From Shimia aestuarii (GTDB lineage: Bacteria > Pseudomonadota > Alphaproteobacteria > Rhodobacterales > Rhodobacteraceae): DNA of 64,000 nucleotides. Positions 42,155 through 52,163 of this stretch are shown one piece after another (within the stretch, counting starts at the first letter, position 1; each line of letters starts with the position of its first letter). Location: positions 62,001 to 126,000 of the forward strand of contig NZ_FOTQ01000004.1 of NCBI RefSeq assembly GCF_900114635.1. Direction: 5' to 3'. The notes below the pieces were generated by a model that saw only the letters and a list, made by a program, of their open reading frames with translations, searched no databases and had not been told where the DNA came from. The position numbers were made by a program, and so were the translations under genes.

Positions 42155-42803
42155 AGGCATTGAAACCCAAGAAGAAAGCCTATTTGAAGCGCCGCCGATG
42201 GCGGAACAGGAACGCATGTGTGAAGCGATTCTGTTTGCCAGTGCCGAACCGGTGACGATTAAGGAAATGAACGCCCGCATGCCGCATGGTTGTGATGCCG
42301 CAGAGGCCATGGTGCATCTGCGCAAGCGCTATGAAGGGCGCGGGGTACGGGTGGTCAAGGTGGGGGATGCCTGGGCGATGCGCACGGCGCCGGACCTTGG
42401 GTTCCTGATGCAGAAAGAGATGGTCGAGACCCGCAAGCTGTCGCGGGCGGCGATCGAGACACTGGCAATCATAGCCTATCACCAACCAGTCACACGCGCT
42501 GAAATCGAAGAGATTCGGGGTGTATCGGTAAGCCGGGGGACAGTGGATCAGCTTCTTGAGATGGAGTGGATTCGCTTTGGACGGCGGCGTATGACGCCGG
42601 GCCGACCCGTGACCTTTGTGGTGACGTCCGAGTTCCTTGACCATTTCGGCCTTGAAAGCGCGCGCGATCTGCCGGGGCTAAAGGAACTGCGCTCGGCTGG
42701 TCTGCTTGAGAACCGCCCGCCGCCCGGTGCCATGCCATTGACACCGTCAGATGAGGACGACGAAGAGGCGGCTGAAGGGCAAAGTGAATTGTTCGAGGAT
42801 TGA
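42147..42803 (+). CDS. scpB: segregation and condensation protein B
   Basis: 218 residues with the two winged-helix domains of ScpB (CEAILFASAEPVTIKEM; LSRAAIETLAIIAYHQPVTRAEIEEIRGVSVSRG). The acidic tail (DEDDEEAAEGQSELFED) is usual. ATG at 42147 has GAAGG nearby; an ATG at 42138 is possible. It acts with ScpA and SMC in chromosome segregation. Confidence 0.94.
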   Translation: MSEGIETQEESLFEAPPMAEQERMCEAILFASAEPVTIKEMNARMPHGCDAAEAMVHLRKRYEGRGVRVVKVGDAWAMRTAPDLGFLMQKEMVETRKLSRAAIETLAIIAYHQPVTRAEIEEIRGVSVSRGTVDQLLEMEWIRFGRRRMTPGRPVTFVVTSEFLDHFGLESARDLPGLKELRSAGLLENRPPPGAMPLTPSDEDDEEAAEGQSELFED

Positions 42804-42890
42804 GGACAATCCGTTGATTGGTGGGGCTGTGGTCTTATTCTGGGCACAATTGATCCCTATCTTGAATGACGAGCAGAAATGGAGGGCGTC

Positions 42891-43106
42891 ATGAACGTCA
42901 ATCAACTCGTCAACATGATCACCCGCATGTTCGTGCGTAAGGCCGTGAATGGCGGCATTCGCGCTGGCATGAACGCCATGTCGACTCCGGACAGCGCCGG
43001 GCGTGGCCAGCCACGCAAGAAACAGGGCGGCGGGCAGGGTCCAAAGATGGACACCAAGCGCGCACGTCAGGCGATGCGCATGGCGCGTCGCGCCAGCAAG
43101 TTCTGA
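42891..43106 (+). CDS. small basic protein of unknown function
   Basis: 71 residues, strongly basic (pI clearly high): a hydrophobic-amphipathic first half (NQLVNMITRMFVRKAVNGGIRAGMNAM), a Gly/Lys/Gln linker and an Arg-rich end (RARQAMRMARRASKF). GGAGG supports the start at 42891; an ATG at 42879 is less likely. A hairpin terminator follows. It may bind nucleic acid or the membrane surface; nothing identifies it. Confidence 0.7.
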   Translation: MNVNQLVNMITRMFVRKAVNGGIRAGMNAMSTPDSAGRGQPRKKQGGGQGPKMDTKRARQAMRMARRASKF

Positions 43107-43132
43107 ACTCTTGCTTTTTGAGGGATTGCCAA

Positions 43133-43151
43133 GCCGCCGTCAGGCGGTTTT
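43133..43151 (+). terminator. terminator of the scpB-42891 transcript
   Basis: CCGCC pairs with GGCGG around GTCA, followed by TTTT. It reaches into the last codons of the convergent dcd gene. Confidence 0.6.
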
Positions 43152-44225
43152 CGGCGTTTTGAAGTGCTTGGACAGTTTGAGGCCCTGGCCCTGATAGTTC
43201 GAAGCAATACCCGCGCCGTAAAGCTGATCCGGGACATCCGCCATGCGTTCATAGACCAGACGCCCGACGACCTGCCCATGTTCGAGCACGAAGGGCGCTT
43301 CGTGACAGCGCACTTCCAGAACGCCACGTGACCCGGTGCCACCAGCGGCGTCATGGCCGAACCCGGGGTCGAAAAAGCCTGCGTAATGCACGCGGAATTC
43401 ACCAACCATCGCCAGAAATGGTGCCATTTCAGCGGCATAGGCCGGAGGGATATGCACGGCCTCGCGGCTGACAAGAATGTAGAACGCGCCGGGATCAAGG
43501 ATGATCTGGCCGTCCGAGCTGTGCAGTTCTTCCCAGTATTCGGCCGGGTCGTAATGGCCGATATTGTCGAGATCAATCACCCCGGTATGGGGCTTGGCGC
43601 GATAGCCGACCAGCGTGCCGGAGGCGGGTTTCAGATCGACTGAAAAGCCCAGGCCATCGCCGATCACGGCCTCGCCATCAACCAAGGGAGTGCGCTCGTG
43701 GACGCCGCGCAGGTCGTCATCCGTCAGGATGCTCTGTCCGGCGCGGAAACGTATCTGGTTGAGCCGCATGCCGGGGCGCACCAGAACCGAGAAAGAGCGG
43801 GGGCAGATTTCGGCGTAAAGCGGGCCAGTGTACCCTTGGGGGATGCGGTCAAACTCGGTCCCGCCGTCGGTGATGGTGCGGGTCAGGAGGTCGAGCCGAC
43901 CGGTTGAGCTTTTGGCGTTCGCGACAGCCTGCACCGTGTCAGGGAGCGCCAAACCTTCCATGAGCGGCACGACATAGACGCAGCCCTTTTCCAGCACGGC
44001 CCCATCGGTGAGGTCGATGCGGTGCATCTCGAATTCTGTAAGCCGGTCGGCCACCGTGCGATCGTTCCCGGCAAGGAAAGAGGCGCGCACGCGATAGGCG
44101 ACCTGCCCAAGGCGCAGATCAAGAGAGGCGGGTTGCACCTGTCCCTCGACAACCGGGTGGGTTGTGGTGATCTCGCCAGAGACCAGCATGTTTTCAATGG
44201 TTTGGCTGGGCAATACGCCTGTCAT
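43140..44225 (-). CDS. dcd: 2'-deoxycytidine 5'-triphosphate deaminase, two-domain form
   Basis: 361 residues, about twice the usual Dcd length, as in other alphaproteobacteria: two dUTPase-like beta domains in one chain. The first has VQPASLDLRLG and ANAKSSTGRLDLLTRTITDGG; the second has FYILVSREAVHIPPAYAAEMAPF and HYAGFFDPGFG. It makes dUTP for dTMP synthesis. GGGGGAAG supports the start at 44225. Confidence 0.9.
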   Translation of the reverse strand: MTGVLPSQTIENMLVSGEITTTHPVVEGQVQPASLDLRLGQVAYRVRASFLAGNDRTVADRLTEFEMHRIDLTDGAVLEKGCVYVVPLMEGLALPDTVQAVANAKSSTGRLDLLTRTITDGGTEFDRIPQGYTGPLYAEICPRSFSVLVRPGMRLNQIRFRAGQSILTDDDLRGVHERTPLVDGEAVIGDGLGFSVDLKPASGTLVGYRAKPHTGVIDLDNIGHYDPAEYWEELHSSDGQIILDPGAFYILVSREAVHIPPAYAAEMAPFLAMVGEFRVHYAGFFDPGFGHDAAGGTGSRGVLEVRCHEAPFVLEHGQVVGRLVYERMADVPDQLYGAGIASNYQGQGLKLSKHFKTPKTA

Positions 44226-44283
44226 CGTCTTCCCCCCGGATACAAAAAACGCCCGTGCCTTGCGGCAAGCGGGCGGTTTTGAT

Positions 44284-44360
44284 TGGTCGGGCTAGCAGGA
44301 CTCGAACCTGCGACCTTCCGTCCCCCAGACGGACGCGCTACCAGGCTGCGCCATAGCCCG
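44284..44360 (-). tRNA. tRNA-Pro (anticodon GGG)
   Basis: 77 nt on the minus strand with CCA encoded. Acceptor CGGGCTA pairs with TAGCCCG; D-arm GGCGCAGCCTGGTAGCGC; anticodon stem TCCGT/ACGGA with loop CTGGGGG; T-arm GCAGGTTCGAGTCCTGC. Confidence 0.97.
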
Positions 44361-44418
44361 ACGATGGGCTGTTCATAGCGAATTTGAGGGCAGGGGCAAG
44401 TCAAAAACGCAACTTTCC

Positions 44419-45432
44419 TCACGCGGTTTCGGATTCACCGGCGCGGGTGCGAAGGGCTTCGAGCTGTGCCACGAGTTCCGCAGCGCGGGGGCGGTCCTTG
44501 GCGGCGATTCTGTCGGCCTTGGAGAGTTCGATCAGGAAGGCATCGCGGGAAAACTCGTTCTGCGCCGAGGCCGGGCGTTTCGCGTCGTCGTCGGCCTCGT
44601 CCAGTTCCTCATCTTCCGCGTGATCTGAAGTGGAGGGCGGTGTGTCGTCGGCCGCGTTCACGAGTGCGGAAAGCGTCTCGGAGGGGCTGTCATCTGCCGG
44701 GTCCTCGGGTCCGTCGTCAGCGACGGTCTGATCGGTCACACGATTGATGAAGGCAGGGATCGTATCCTCCGCCGGGGCCATGTCATCGTCATCCGAGCCA
44801 TCCGCTGCGCCGCTTTCAAGCGTGTCCTGCGCGTGGGTGAAAAGATCGCTGATACCCCCGGCTGGCGGGGTGTCGCGGGTGGCAAATGGCGCGGTCACAC
44901 CGTCTTCTTCCTGAGAGTCTTCGTCGGCGTCGTCCCCGGTATCGGCGAGGGCCGTCGCGTCGGCTTGCACCAATTCTGGCAGGTCGTCCTCTTCGCTGGA
45001 GGCGCTTTCGGCCTCAGGCAAATACTCTTCCTCTTCGGGCAGCCCGTCATCTTCCGGCAGGTAGTCTTCGGCTTCTGACGTCACATTCACCGGCGCGGGA
45101 ACAGGTTGCGCGGGCTGGACAGCGGCCTCGACGGTTTTGGAAGTTTCTTCTTCTCCCTCAAGAGGTTGGGAGAGGCCAGAGACGTATTTGACGCCCTTTT
45201 CCCGGAGCAGCTTCTGGGCACCCTTGATGGTCAGGCCGTCATCATGCAGCAGTTTCTTGATCCCGCCGAGCAACAACATGTCCTGTGGGCGGTAATAGCG
45301 GCGGCCCCCGGCGCGTTTGACGGGCTTCACCTGGGGAAACTTGCTTTCCCAGAACCTGAGGACATGAGCTTGGGTATCCAGCCATTCAGCGACTTCGCTG
45401 ATGGTTCGAAACGCGTCGCGGGATTTGCCCAT
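44419..45432 (-). CDS. MerR-family regulator with long acidic tail
   Basis: 337 residues. The first 85 form a MerR-type winged helix ([44 protein letters not shown]). The rest, about 250 residues, is low-complexity and very acidic (runs of Glu/Asp), with a more regular helical end ([31 protein letters not shown]). It sits next to ihfA as it does in many alphaproteobacteria. AGGA supports the start. Its targets are unknown. Confidence 0.87.
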   Translation of the reverse strand: MGKSRDAFRTISEVAEWLDTQAHVLRFWESKFPQVKPVKRAGGRRYYRPQDMLLLGGIKKLLHDDGLTIKGAQKLLREKGVKYVSGLSQPLEGEEETSKTVEAAVQPAQPVPAPVNVTSEAEDYLPEDDGLPEEEEYLPEAESASSEEDDLPELVQADATALADTGDDADEDSQEEDGVTAPFATRDTPPAGGISDLFTHAQDTLESGAADGSDDDDMAPAEDTIPAFINRVTDQTVADDGPEDPADDSPSETLSALVNAADDTPPSTSDHAEDEELDEADDDAKRPASAQNEFSRDAFLIELSKADRIAAKDRPRAAELVAQLEALRTRAGESETA

Positions 45433-45447
45433 GGCGGCCGTCCTGTC

Positions 45448-45750
45448 TTACTTCTTGTTTCCAGCCGCGACGCGGTCCTTCATCAGATGCGAGGGGCGGA
45501 AAGTCAGTACGCGGCGCGGGTTGATCGGAACCTCTTCGCCGGTCTTGGGATTGCGGCCAACACGGGCGGCCTTGTCACGCACGCTGAACGTGCCGAAGGA
45601 GGAAATTTTTACCTGTTCGCCGTCAACCAGCGCATCGGACATATGGGCCAGAACGCTTTCGACAAGCTGTGCAGAGTCGTTCCGGGAAAGTCCAACCTCA
45701 CGAAAAACCGCTTCGCTGAGATCCATGCGTGTCAATGTCTTGCCGGTCAT
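45448..45750 (-). CDS. ihfA: integration host factor subunit alpha
   Basis: 100 residues of the HU/IHF family. The signature [30 protein letters not shown] and the beta-arm Pro ([11 protein letters not shown]) are intact. IHF bends DNA at specific sites. Alpha rather than beta or HU is chosen from the sequence [19 protein letters not shown] and from linkage to MerR and fabH. GGGGGG upstream supports the start. Confidence 0.95.
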   Translation of the reverse strand: MTGKTLTRMDLSEAVFREVGLSRNDSAQLVESVLAHMSDALVDGEQVKISSFGTFSVRDKAARVGRNPKTGEEVPINPRRVLTFRPSHLMKDRVAAGNKK

Positions 45751-45876
45751 TCCGGTCCCCCCTGTTCCTCGTTTCTAGAAACATAGGGGGAATGGAATTT
45801 CCGAGTCAATAAAAACGGCTTGTGATCAGCCGATTATCTTTGATGCAGACCAATGGGTTAGAGGCGATTTTTGAGC

Positions 45877-46851
45877 CTACCAGCGCAGAACGACCGCGCC
45901 CCAGGCCAAACCGCCACCGATTGCCTCGGCCACAAGAAGATCGCCCTTCTTGATTTTCCCACTGCTCACACCGACCGACATGGCCAGCGGGATGGAAGCC
46001 GCGGAGGTGTTTCCGTGGTCCTGAACCGTGACGATGACGCGGTCCATCGGGACGCCCATCTTGCGAGCGGTCCCCTGGATGATGCGGATGTTGGCCTGAT
46101 GCGGAACGATCCAGTCCACGGCGTCGTCATCGAGCCCGATCTTGGTCAGGGCCGCGTGGGCGGTGGAGGTCAGTTTTTCGACGGCCTGACGGAACAAGGC
46201 ATTGCCCTGCATACGCAATTTTCCGGAATCTCCCGTGGTGGACACGCCGCCGTCGACATAAAGCATATCGCGATAGCGTCCGTCCGAATTGAGATCGGAA
46301 GACAGCACACCACGGTCCGAAATCTCTCCGCTGCCGTCCTGCGCTTCGAGAACGAGCGCGCCCGCGCCGTCGCCAAACAGCACACAGGTGGCCCGGTCGG
46401 TCCAGTCCATGATACGTGAAAATGTTTCGGCGCCGACGACAAGCACGCGTTTGGCCTGTCCCGAAACGATCAAGGCATTGGCATTGGTCAGGGCAAAGAT
46501 GAACCCGGCACAGACGGCCTGAACGTCGAAACCGAAGCCACGGGTCATGCCGAGCTTGCTCTGAAGCATGGTGGCGACCGAGGGAAAGGTCAGGTCAGGC
46601 GTCGAGGTGGCGACGACGATTGCGTCGATGTCATCCGGCGTCAGCCCGGCGTCTTCCAATGCGGCACGTGCGGCAAAGGTGGCCAGATCCGAGGTGGTTT
46701 CGTCTTCGGCGGCGAAATGCCGGCGCTCGATTCCCGAGCGCGAGCGAATCCATTCATCCGACGTATCCAGCGATTTTTCGAACTCGGAGTTAGGAACGAC
46801 CCGTTCCGGCAAGTAGTGGCCTACGCCAATCACCACGGCGCGTGTCGTCAT
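45877..46851 (-). CDS. fabH: beta-ketoacyl-ACP synthase III
   Basis: 324 residues. It condenses acetyl-CoA with malonyl-ACP to begin fatty acid synthesis. Active-site Cys114 (VQAVCAGF), His in VPHQANIRI and Asn in DHGNTSAAS make the triad. It lies 12 bp behind plsX. AAGG upstream supports the start. Confidence 0.97.
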   Translation of the reverse strand: MTTRAVVIGVGHYLPERVVPNSEFEKSLDTSDEWIRSRSGIERRHFAAEDETTSDLATFAARAALEDAGLTPDDIDAIVVATSTPDLTFPSVATMLQSKLGMTRGFGFDVQAVCAGFIFALTNANALIVSGQAKRVLVVGAETFSRIMDWTDRATCVLFGDGAGALVLEAQDGSGEISDRGVLSSDLNSDGRYRDMLYVDGGVSTTGDSGKLRMQGNALFRQAVEKLTSTAHAALTKIGLDDDAVDWIVPHQANIRIIQGTARKMGVPMDRVIVTVQDHGNTSAASIPLAMSVGVSSGKIKKGDLLVAEAIGGGLAWGAVVLRW

Positions 46852-46863
46852 ATCAATGCCTTG

Positions 46864-47961
46864 CTAGTTATTTGTTTCGCTGCTTTGCAGCGTATCTTGG
46901 GGCAGTGAGACAGCGGATGCAACCCGCGCTGCAAGCTTTTGCGAAAAGCCTGACTGACCAAGTTTGAAAGCGAGCTTGACGGCTGCGGAAACGCCGGTGG
47001 CGTCAGAGCTGCCGTGTGATTTGACCACGGTGCCGTTCAGGCCAAGAAACACGCCGCCATTGACCCGGCGCGGATCGATACGTTTGTTCAGGCGATTGAG
47101 CGAGGTATAGGCGAGCAGGGCAGCGAGACGCGACAGGGGCGAATATTTGAACGCCTCGCGCAGGAGGCGCCCGATCAGGCTGGCGGTGCCCTCACCGGTC
47201 TTGAGCGCTACGTTGCCGGTGAACCCGTCGGTGACAATCACGTCGGCCACATCGCCGGGCAGGTCACGGCCTTCGACGAATCCCACGAACTCGAAATTGG
47301 CGCTCTCCGCGTTTTGGGCGATCAGCTCGTGAGCTTCCCTGAGTTCCGGGCGGCCCTTGTGCTCTTCGGTGCCCACGTTCAGCAGACCCACGCGGGGGCG
47401 TTGAAGCTCCATACCGTTGCGGGCATAGGACGCCCCCATGAGCGCGTATTGCAGCAGGTCGTGTTCGTCAGCGCGGATATCTGCGCCCGCATCAAGCATG
47501 ATGTTGAACCCCTGGGGATTCGCCGATGGCCAGAGCACGGCGATGGCGGGGCGGTTCACTCCGGGCAGTTTGCGCAGGCGGACCACGGAGAGCATCATCA
47601 GGGCGCCGGTATTACCGCAGGACACGCAAACATCGGCTTCGCCATTGCGCACGCAGTCCACCGCCGACCACATCGAGGTGTTCTTTCCGTGGCGCATCAC
47701 TTGGCTAGGCTTGTCTTCCATAGACACGACGTCTTCGGCGTGGCGAATCTCGACACGGCCAGCAAGAGGCTTCTTGCGGGCGACCAGTTTTTCCAGCTGG
47801 GGTTTGTCACCATGCAGAATAAACCCGATATCGGGGTTCTTCTTGGCAGACAGCGAAATGCCGGCAACAACTGCTGCCGGCCCGCGATCGCCACCCATGG
47901 CGTCAACTGAGACGATGGTGCGCCCGTCTTCCGCGTTTGCTGTCTGAGTCAAACCGGCCAT
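46864..47961 (-). CDS. plsX: phosphate acyltransferase PlsX
   Basis: 365 residues. PlsX makes acyl-phosphate from acyl-ACP at the start of phospholipid synthesis. VSVDAMGGDRGP is the family N-terminus, and VDCVRNGEADVCVSCGNTGALM and ADVIVTDGFTGNVALKTGEG are conserved. The start at 47961 (GGGATC upstream) leaves 22 bp after rpmF; the longer frame to 48333 crosses rpmF. Together with rpmF and fabH it forms the standard alphaproteobacterial lipid operon. Confidence 0.95.
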   Translation of the reverse strand: MAGLTQTANAEDGRTIVSVDAMGGDRGPAAVVAGISLSAKKNPDIGFILHGDKPQLEKLVARKKPLAGRVEIRHAEDVVSMEDKPSQVMRHGKNTSMWSAVDCVRNGEADVCVSCGNTGALMMLSVVRLRKLPGVNRPAIAVLWPSANPQGFNIMLDAGADIRADEHDLLQYALMGASYARNGMELQRPRVGLLNVGTEEHKGRPELREAHELIAQNAESANFEFVGFVEGRDLPGDVADVIVTDGFTGNVALKTGEGTASLIGRLLREAFKYSPLSRLAALLAYTSLNRLNKRIDPRRVNGGVFLGLNGTVVKSHGSSDATGVSAAVKLAFKLGQSGFSQKLAARVASAVSLPQDTLQSSETNN

Positions 47962-47983
47962 GAGGGCGCAGATCCCGAAAAGG

Positions 47984-48190
47984 TTATGCCGCGTCTTCGT
48001 CCAGATCGACGTCATCGACCATTGCAACGACTTCACGGTCGTCATAGTGGCCGCAGGACGCGCACACGTGGTGCGGACGCTTGAGTTCGCCGCAGTTGGG
48101 GCATTCGTTGGGGTTCGCTGCAACCAGGGCGTCGTGTGCACGGCGGTTGTTGCGGCGCGATTTCGATACTTTGTTCTGCTGGACAGCCAT
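47984..48190 (-). CDS. rpmF: 50S ribosomal protein L32
   Basis: 68 residues: [21 protein letters not shown] at the start and a zinc-ribbon [25 protein letters not shown] supports the start at 48190. Confidence 0.97.
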   Translation of the reverse strand: MAVQQNKVSKSRRNNRRAHDALVAANPNECPNCGELKRPHHVCASCGHYDDREVVAMVDDVDLDEDAA

Positions 48191-48342
48191 TGTCGCAACC
48201 TTCGATTTACTGGGGTGAATGACAGCGCATTGCACCCGATTTCCTGAGCGTCCCGAGCCTCTACGCGACCTGCGCGCCCGAGTCCAACTCTAAATTCCAA
48301 TGAGCGCGCGAAAATACTGTGAAATTCGCGCAACGCAAGCCC

Positions 48343-48900
48343 CTATTTGCCACCCTCGTCGGACAGTTTGTCCCGTAGCGCGGCAAGCCCGGCAAATGGG
48401 CGTGCATCTTCGTCGGTCATGGCCTGTTTGCCGGGTTCTGTAAAGACTGTTTCGTCAAGAGCGGCCCCTTCGCTGCGCGGATAAAGCGGTAGGTTGAGGG
48501 CAAGCGACTCGGTCATGATCGCCGAAACGTCGATCATTGTGCCAAGCGGCTCGGCATTTTCGTCTTCGGGCATTTCTACCTCTTCCTCGTCACCAAGGTC
48601 GGGCATGTCGGCAAGAAAGTGCCGTTCAACATCGACTTCGAGTCGGGTCGTGACCGGATCAAGGGTCAGCACGCAGGGTTGGATCACCGTCGCCCCAAGA
48701 TGTGCCTGCAGGACCCAGTCGGCAGAACCGCTGGCGGACAAGGTGCCCTTGAACAGCAGCTTGCGCAGGCCAAGCAGCCCGAGATCCACGGCAATCTTCT
48801 CTAGCGCCGCGGCGGCGGGGCGCAATTCAAACGAGGTGGCACGGTTCTGAGGCAGATCGGCAACGCGAAAAACGGCTGAGATGTCTGATTTCCCGGGCAT
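48343..48900 (-). CDS. DUF177 (YceD) family protein
   Basis: 185 residues with the DUF177 features: LGLLGLRKLLFKGTLSASG, VIQPCVLTLDPVTT and the acidic VEMPEDENAEPLGTMIDVSAIMTESLALNLPLYPRSEGA. The family is usually encoded next to rpmF and has been tied to 23S rRNA accumulation in bacteria and plastids. GGAAG supports 48900; ATG at 48933 has AAGGA directly against it, too close. It is divergent from bamE. Confidence 0.88.
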   Translation of the reverse strand: MPGKSDISAVFRVADLPQNRATSFELRPAAAALEKIAVDLGLLGLRKLLFKGTLSASGSADWVLQAHLGATVIQPCVLTLDPVTTRLEVDVERHFLADMPDLGDEEEVEMPEDENAEPLGTMIDVSAIMTESLALNLPLYPRSEGAALDETVFTEPGKQAMTDEDARPFAGLAALRDKLSDEGGK

Positions 48901-48985
48901 GTGAGGCAGCTTCCATTCTTGAACCGAGGGCATTCCTTCTGTAAGCGGGATAGAAGGCAGAAAAGGCCAACGCAAGAGGGCAGGC

Positions 48986-49441
48986 ATGGCACGTCGCGGC
49001 AAAGCGCTGAAATCAATCGTCTTCGGGGCGGCCCTGTTGGTGGCGGTGTCCTGTACCACGCAGTACCGGAACCATGGCTATGTCCCGTCTTCGGAAGACC
49101 TCGCTGCGGTCACGCTGGGCGTGGATACGCGCGACACGGTTGCCGAGTCCCTTGGCACCCCGTCGGCCGGAGGTGTGCTGGACGATAGTGGCTATTACTA
49201 TGTCCGCTCGAAGGTAAGGCATTTTGGTGCCATGAAACCCGAGGTCATCGAACGCCAGGTTGTTGCCATCAACTTTGACAGTCGGGGAATTGCCCGCAAC
49301 GTGCAGCATTATTCGTTGCAGGATGGAAAAGTTGTTCCACTGGTGCGGCGGATCACGGATAACGGGTTGACCGAAACCAGTGTTATCAAGGCGTTGCTCG
49401 GCAATATCGGCAACTTCAGCCCGACCACCTTCGGCGGCTGA
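48986..49441 (+). CDS. bamE: outer membrane assembly factor BamE
   Basis: 151 residues. Signal peptide with lipobox LVAVSC predicts a lipoprotein. SEDLAAVTLGVDTRDTVAESLGTPSAGGVLDDSGYYYV is the SmpA/BamE fold. In alphaproteobacteria it forms part of the BAM complex that folds outer-membrane barrels. The C-terminal 35 residues (TETSVIKALLGNIGNFSP) are as in Rhodobacteraceae homologues. GAGG supports the start. Confidence 0.92.
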   Translation: MARRGKALKSIVFGAALLVAVSCTTQYRNHGYVPSSEDLAAVTLGVDTRDTVAESLGTPSAGGVLDDSGYYYVRSKVRHFGAMKPEVIERQVVAINFDSRGIARNVQHYSLQDGKVVPLVRRITDNGLTETSVIKALLGNIGNFSPTTFGG

Positions 49442-49510
49442 TCGCCGGTGTCATTCCTCTGTCACGCGTCTGGCACTATATTGAGGTCAGAGACAGATGC
49501 GAGGCCGGGT

Positions 49511-50248
49511 ATGGTTGCATTGAGCAGGGGGCGGTATCGCGCCAGAGTGGCAAGCGATACATCTGATATCGAAGCGGCGCAGCAACTGCGGCACCTCGCT
49601 TTTTTTGGGGGGGGCGTGGATGGATTGGACGTGGACCCGTTTGACGACATCTGCACACATATCCTTGTCGAAGATGGTGCCTCGGGGCAGTTGGTCTGTT
49701 GTTTCCGTTTCCTTACCTTGAATGGGGGGGACGAGATCGAACGCAGTTATTCGGCGCAGTTCTATGAGTTGAGCGCGCTCAGGGCCTTTGACGGCCCCAT
49801 GGTCGAAATGGGACGGTTCTGTATTCACCCGGCGTTCAAGGATGCGGACATCCTGCGTGTGGCCTGGGGCGCGATGACGGCCTATGTTGATGAAAAAAAT
49901 GTGGAAATGTTGTTCGGGTGCTCGTCATTTGCGGGCACGGATACTGGCGAATACCTGGATGCGTTTGCCATGCTGCGCGATCGCCATATCGCGCCGCGCC
50001 GCTGGCTGCCCAAGGTGAAGGCGCCCAACGTGTTCCGTTTCGCGGCGCGGCTCCGGCGCAAACCTGATCCGAAACGAGCGCATTTGAGGATGCCGCCCTT
50101 GCTGAGGACCTATCTGATGATGGGCGGCTGGGTCAGCGACCATGCGGTGGTCGATCCGCAAATGAACACGCTGCATGTGTTTACCGGGCTGGAAATCCGG
50201 GCGATTCCCCCGGAGCGCAAGCGGTTGCTACGGGCGATTGCCGGTTGA
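49511..50248 (+). CDS. olsB: L-ornithine N(alpha)-acyltransferase
   Basis: 245 residues. OlsB transfers a 3-hydroxyacyl chain from ACP to ornithine, the first step of ornithine-lipid synthesis. The DUF/acetyltransferase-like core has GRYRARVASDTSDIEAAQQLRHLAFF at the start, DDICTHILVED, and EMGRFCIHPAFKDADILRVAWGAM. GAGG supports 49511; the frame to 49448 has no site. olsA, the second step, is not in the window. Confidence 0.9.
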   Translation: MVALSRGRYRARVASDTSDIEAAQQLRHLAFFGGGVDGLDVDPFDDICTHILVEDGASGQLVCCFRFLTLNGGDEIERSYSAQFYELSALRAFDGPMVEMGRFCIHPAFKDADILRVAWGAMTAYVDEKNVEMLFGCSSFAGTDTGEYLDAFAMLRDRHIAPRRWLPKVKAPNVFRFAARLRRKPDPKRAHLRMPPLLRTYLMMGGWVSDHAVVDPQMNTLHVFTGLEIRAIPPERKRLLRAIAG

Positions 50249-50307
50249 GCAATCCGGGCCGATGAAAGGCAGTTGACCGGACCGACGCGGCGGTTTAGCC
50301 GGGGGCC

Positions 50308-52116
50308 ATGGCACGTATACCCCTTTTGCAGATGAGCGACATATCCCTGACCTTTGGCGGGGATCCGGTGTTTGATGACCTGAACCTTGTGGTGCAACCC
50401 GGTGACCGGGTGGCGCTTGTAGGACGGAACGGGTCCGGCAAGTCGACCCTGATGAAAGTCATGGCCGGACTGGTGGAGCCGGACCGGGGCGACATCGTGG
50501 TTCCGCCGGGCATCAGCGTCGGATACATGGAGCAAGACCCTGACATGGCAGGGTTTTCCACATTGGGCGAGTTCGCGTCAGCTGGGCTTGATCCGGGCGA
50601 GATGTACAAGGTGGAACGCGCGGGCGAAGGGCTGAAATTCGATCCTGATCGCGCGGTGTCGACGGCGTCGGGGGGTGAACGCCGCCGCGCGGCGCTGGCG
50701 CGGTTGATGGCCGAGGCACCGGACCTGATGCTCTTGGACGAACCGACCAACCATCTGGATATCGAGGCAATCGGCTGGCTGGAAGAAGAGCTGAAGGCGA
50801 CGCGGGCGGCCTTTGTCCTGATCAGCCACGACCGGGCATTCCTGCGTGAACTTACGCACGCAACTCTTTGGATTGACAGGGGAATGGTGCGCCGGCAGGA
50901 AAAGGGGTTCGCGGGGTTCGAAGCCTGGAGGGACAAGATCTGGGAAGACGAGGACGTGGCCCGCCACAAGCTTAATCGAAAGATCAAGGCCGAGGCGCGG
51001 TGGGCCGTGGAAGGCATCAGTGCGCGGCGCAAGCGCAACATGGGTCGGGTGCGGGCGCTGCAGGATCTGCGGGCAGAACGCGCGGCGCAGATCAAGCGGC
51101 AGGGTGCTGCGGCGCTGGAGTTGAGCGCGGGGCCGAAATCCGGGAAAAAAGTGATTGATGCCAAGTTTTTGTCAAAGGCTTATGATGGCAAGGACATCGT
51201 GCGCAATTTCTCGATCACGGTGCAGCGCGGCGATCGGGTGGCCTTTGTCGGGCCGAATGGGGTGGGCAAAACGACCCTGATCAAGATGCTGATGGGAGAA
51301 GTGGAACCGGATGCGGGGACCGTGACCTTGGGCACCAACCTGTTGCCCGCGGTGTTCGATCAGGCGCGCAGCAAGCTCGACCCGGAGATGAGCCTTTGGG
51401 ATAGTCTGACGGGCGATCCCGAGATGCGGGTTTCGGGCAAGGCGGACCAGGTGATGGTGCGCGGGAATCCCAAGCATGTTGTTGGTTACCTTAAAGAATT
51501 TCTGTTCGACGAACGTCAGGCAAGGGCGCCTGTCCGCTCGCTGTCTGGCGGTGAAAAGGCGCGTCTGTTGCTGGCCAAGCTGATGGCCAAGGAAAGCAAC
51601 CTGTTGGTGATGGATGAACCGACAAACGATCTCGATGTGGAGACGCTCGACCTGTTGCAGGAGTTGCTGGACGACTATGACGGCACGGTTCTGCTGGTGA
51701 GTCACGACCGGGACTTTCTTGACCGGGTGGCGACAACCACGGTGGCGATGGAAGGCGACGGACGGGCCGTGGTCTATGCCGGGGGCTGGACGGATTACCG
51801 CCGCCAGCGCACAGATGACGCGCCGGCGAAAACCGTTGCGAAAACAAAGCCCAAGGCGGAAAAGGTCAAGCCGGAGAAGGCACCGAAAGAGGGGCTGAGC
51901 TTTACCGAGAAACACCGACTGGAAGAGCTGCCCGGGGTGATTGACCGGCTGGGGGCGGAAATCGCAAAGCTGGAAGAGTTCATGGCCGACCCGGAATTGT
52001 TCACCAAAGAGCCGGTGAAGTTTCAGAAGGCGACCGAGGCGCTGGTCGAGCGCCAGAAGGCCCTGGCGGCTGCCGAGGAAGAATGGCTGATGCTCGAAGA
52101 AAAGGCCGAAGGGTAG
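50308..52116 (+). CDS. ABC-F family ATPase (Uup-like)
   Basis: 602 residues with two ATPase domains and no membrane part. Walker A: GRNGSGKST (39-47) and GPNGVGKTT; signatures SGGERRRAAL and SGGEKARLLL; Walker B LLDEPTNHLD and VMDEPTNDLD. The inter-domain linker is charged; a C-terminal coiled coil (about 535-602) resembles Uup. ABC-F proteins act on the ribosome or in DNA metabolism. Confidence 0.93.
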   Translation: MARIPLLQMSDISLTFGGDPVFDDLNLVVQPGDRVALVGRNGSGKSTLMKVMAGLVEPDRGDIVVPPGISVGYMEQDPDMAGFSTLGEFASAGLDPGEMYKVERAGEGLKFDPDRAVSTASGGERRRAALARLMAEAPDLMLLDEPTNHLDIEAIGWLEEELKATRAAFVLISHDRAFLRELTHATLWIDRGMVRRQEKGFAGFEAWRDKIWEDEDVARHKLNRKIKAEARWAVEGISARRKRNMGRVRALQDLRAERAAQIKRQGAAALELSAGPKSGKKVIDAKFLSKAYDGKDIVRNFSITVQRGDRVAFVGPNGVGKTTLIKMLMGEVEPDAGTVTLGTNLLPAVFDQARSKLDPEMSLWDSLTGDPEMRVSGKADQVMVRGNPKHVVGYLKEFLFDERQARAPVRSLSGGEKARLLLAKLMAKESNLLVMDEPTNDLDVETLDLLQELLDDYDGTVLLVSHDRDFLDRVATTTVAMEGDGRAVVYAGGWTDYRRQRTDDAPAKTVAKTKPKAEKVKPEKAPKEGLSFTEKHRLEELPGVIDRLGAEIAKLEEFMADPELFTKEPVKFQKATEALVERQKALAAAEEEWLMLEEKAEG

Positions 52117-52163
52117 GCCGGATAGGCGACTCAAAGGTTAACGCCCTTGTTTTGCTGGATTTG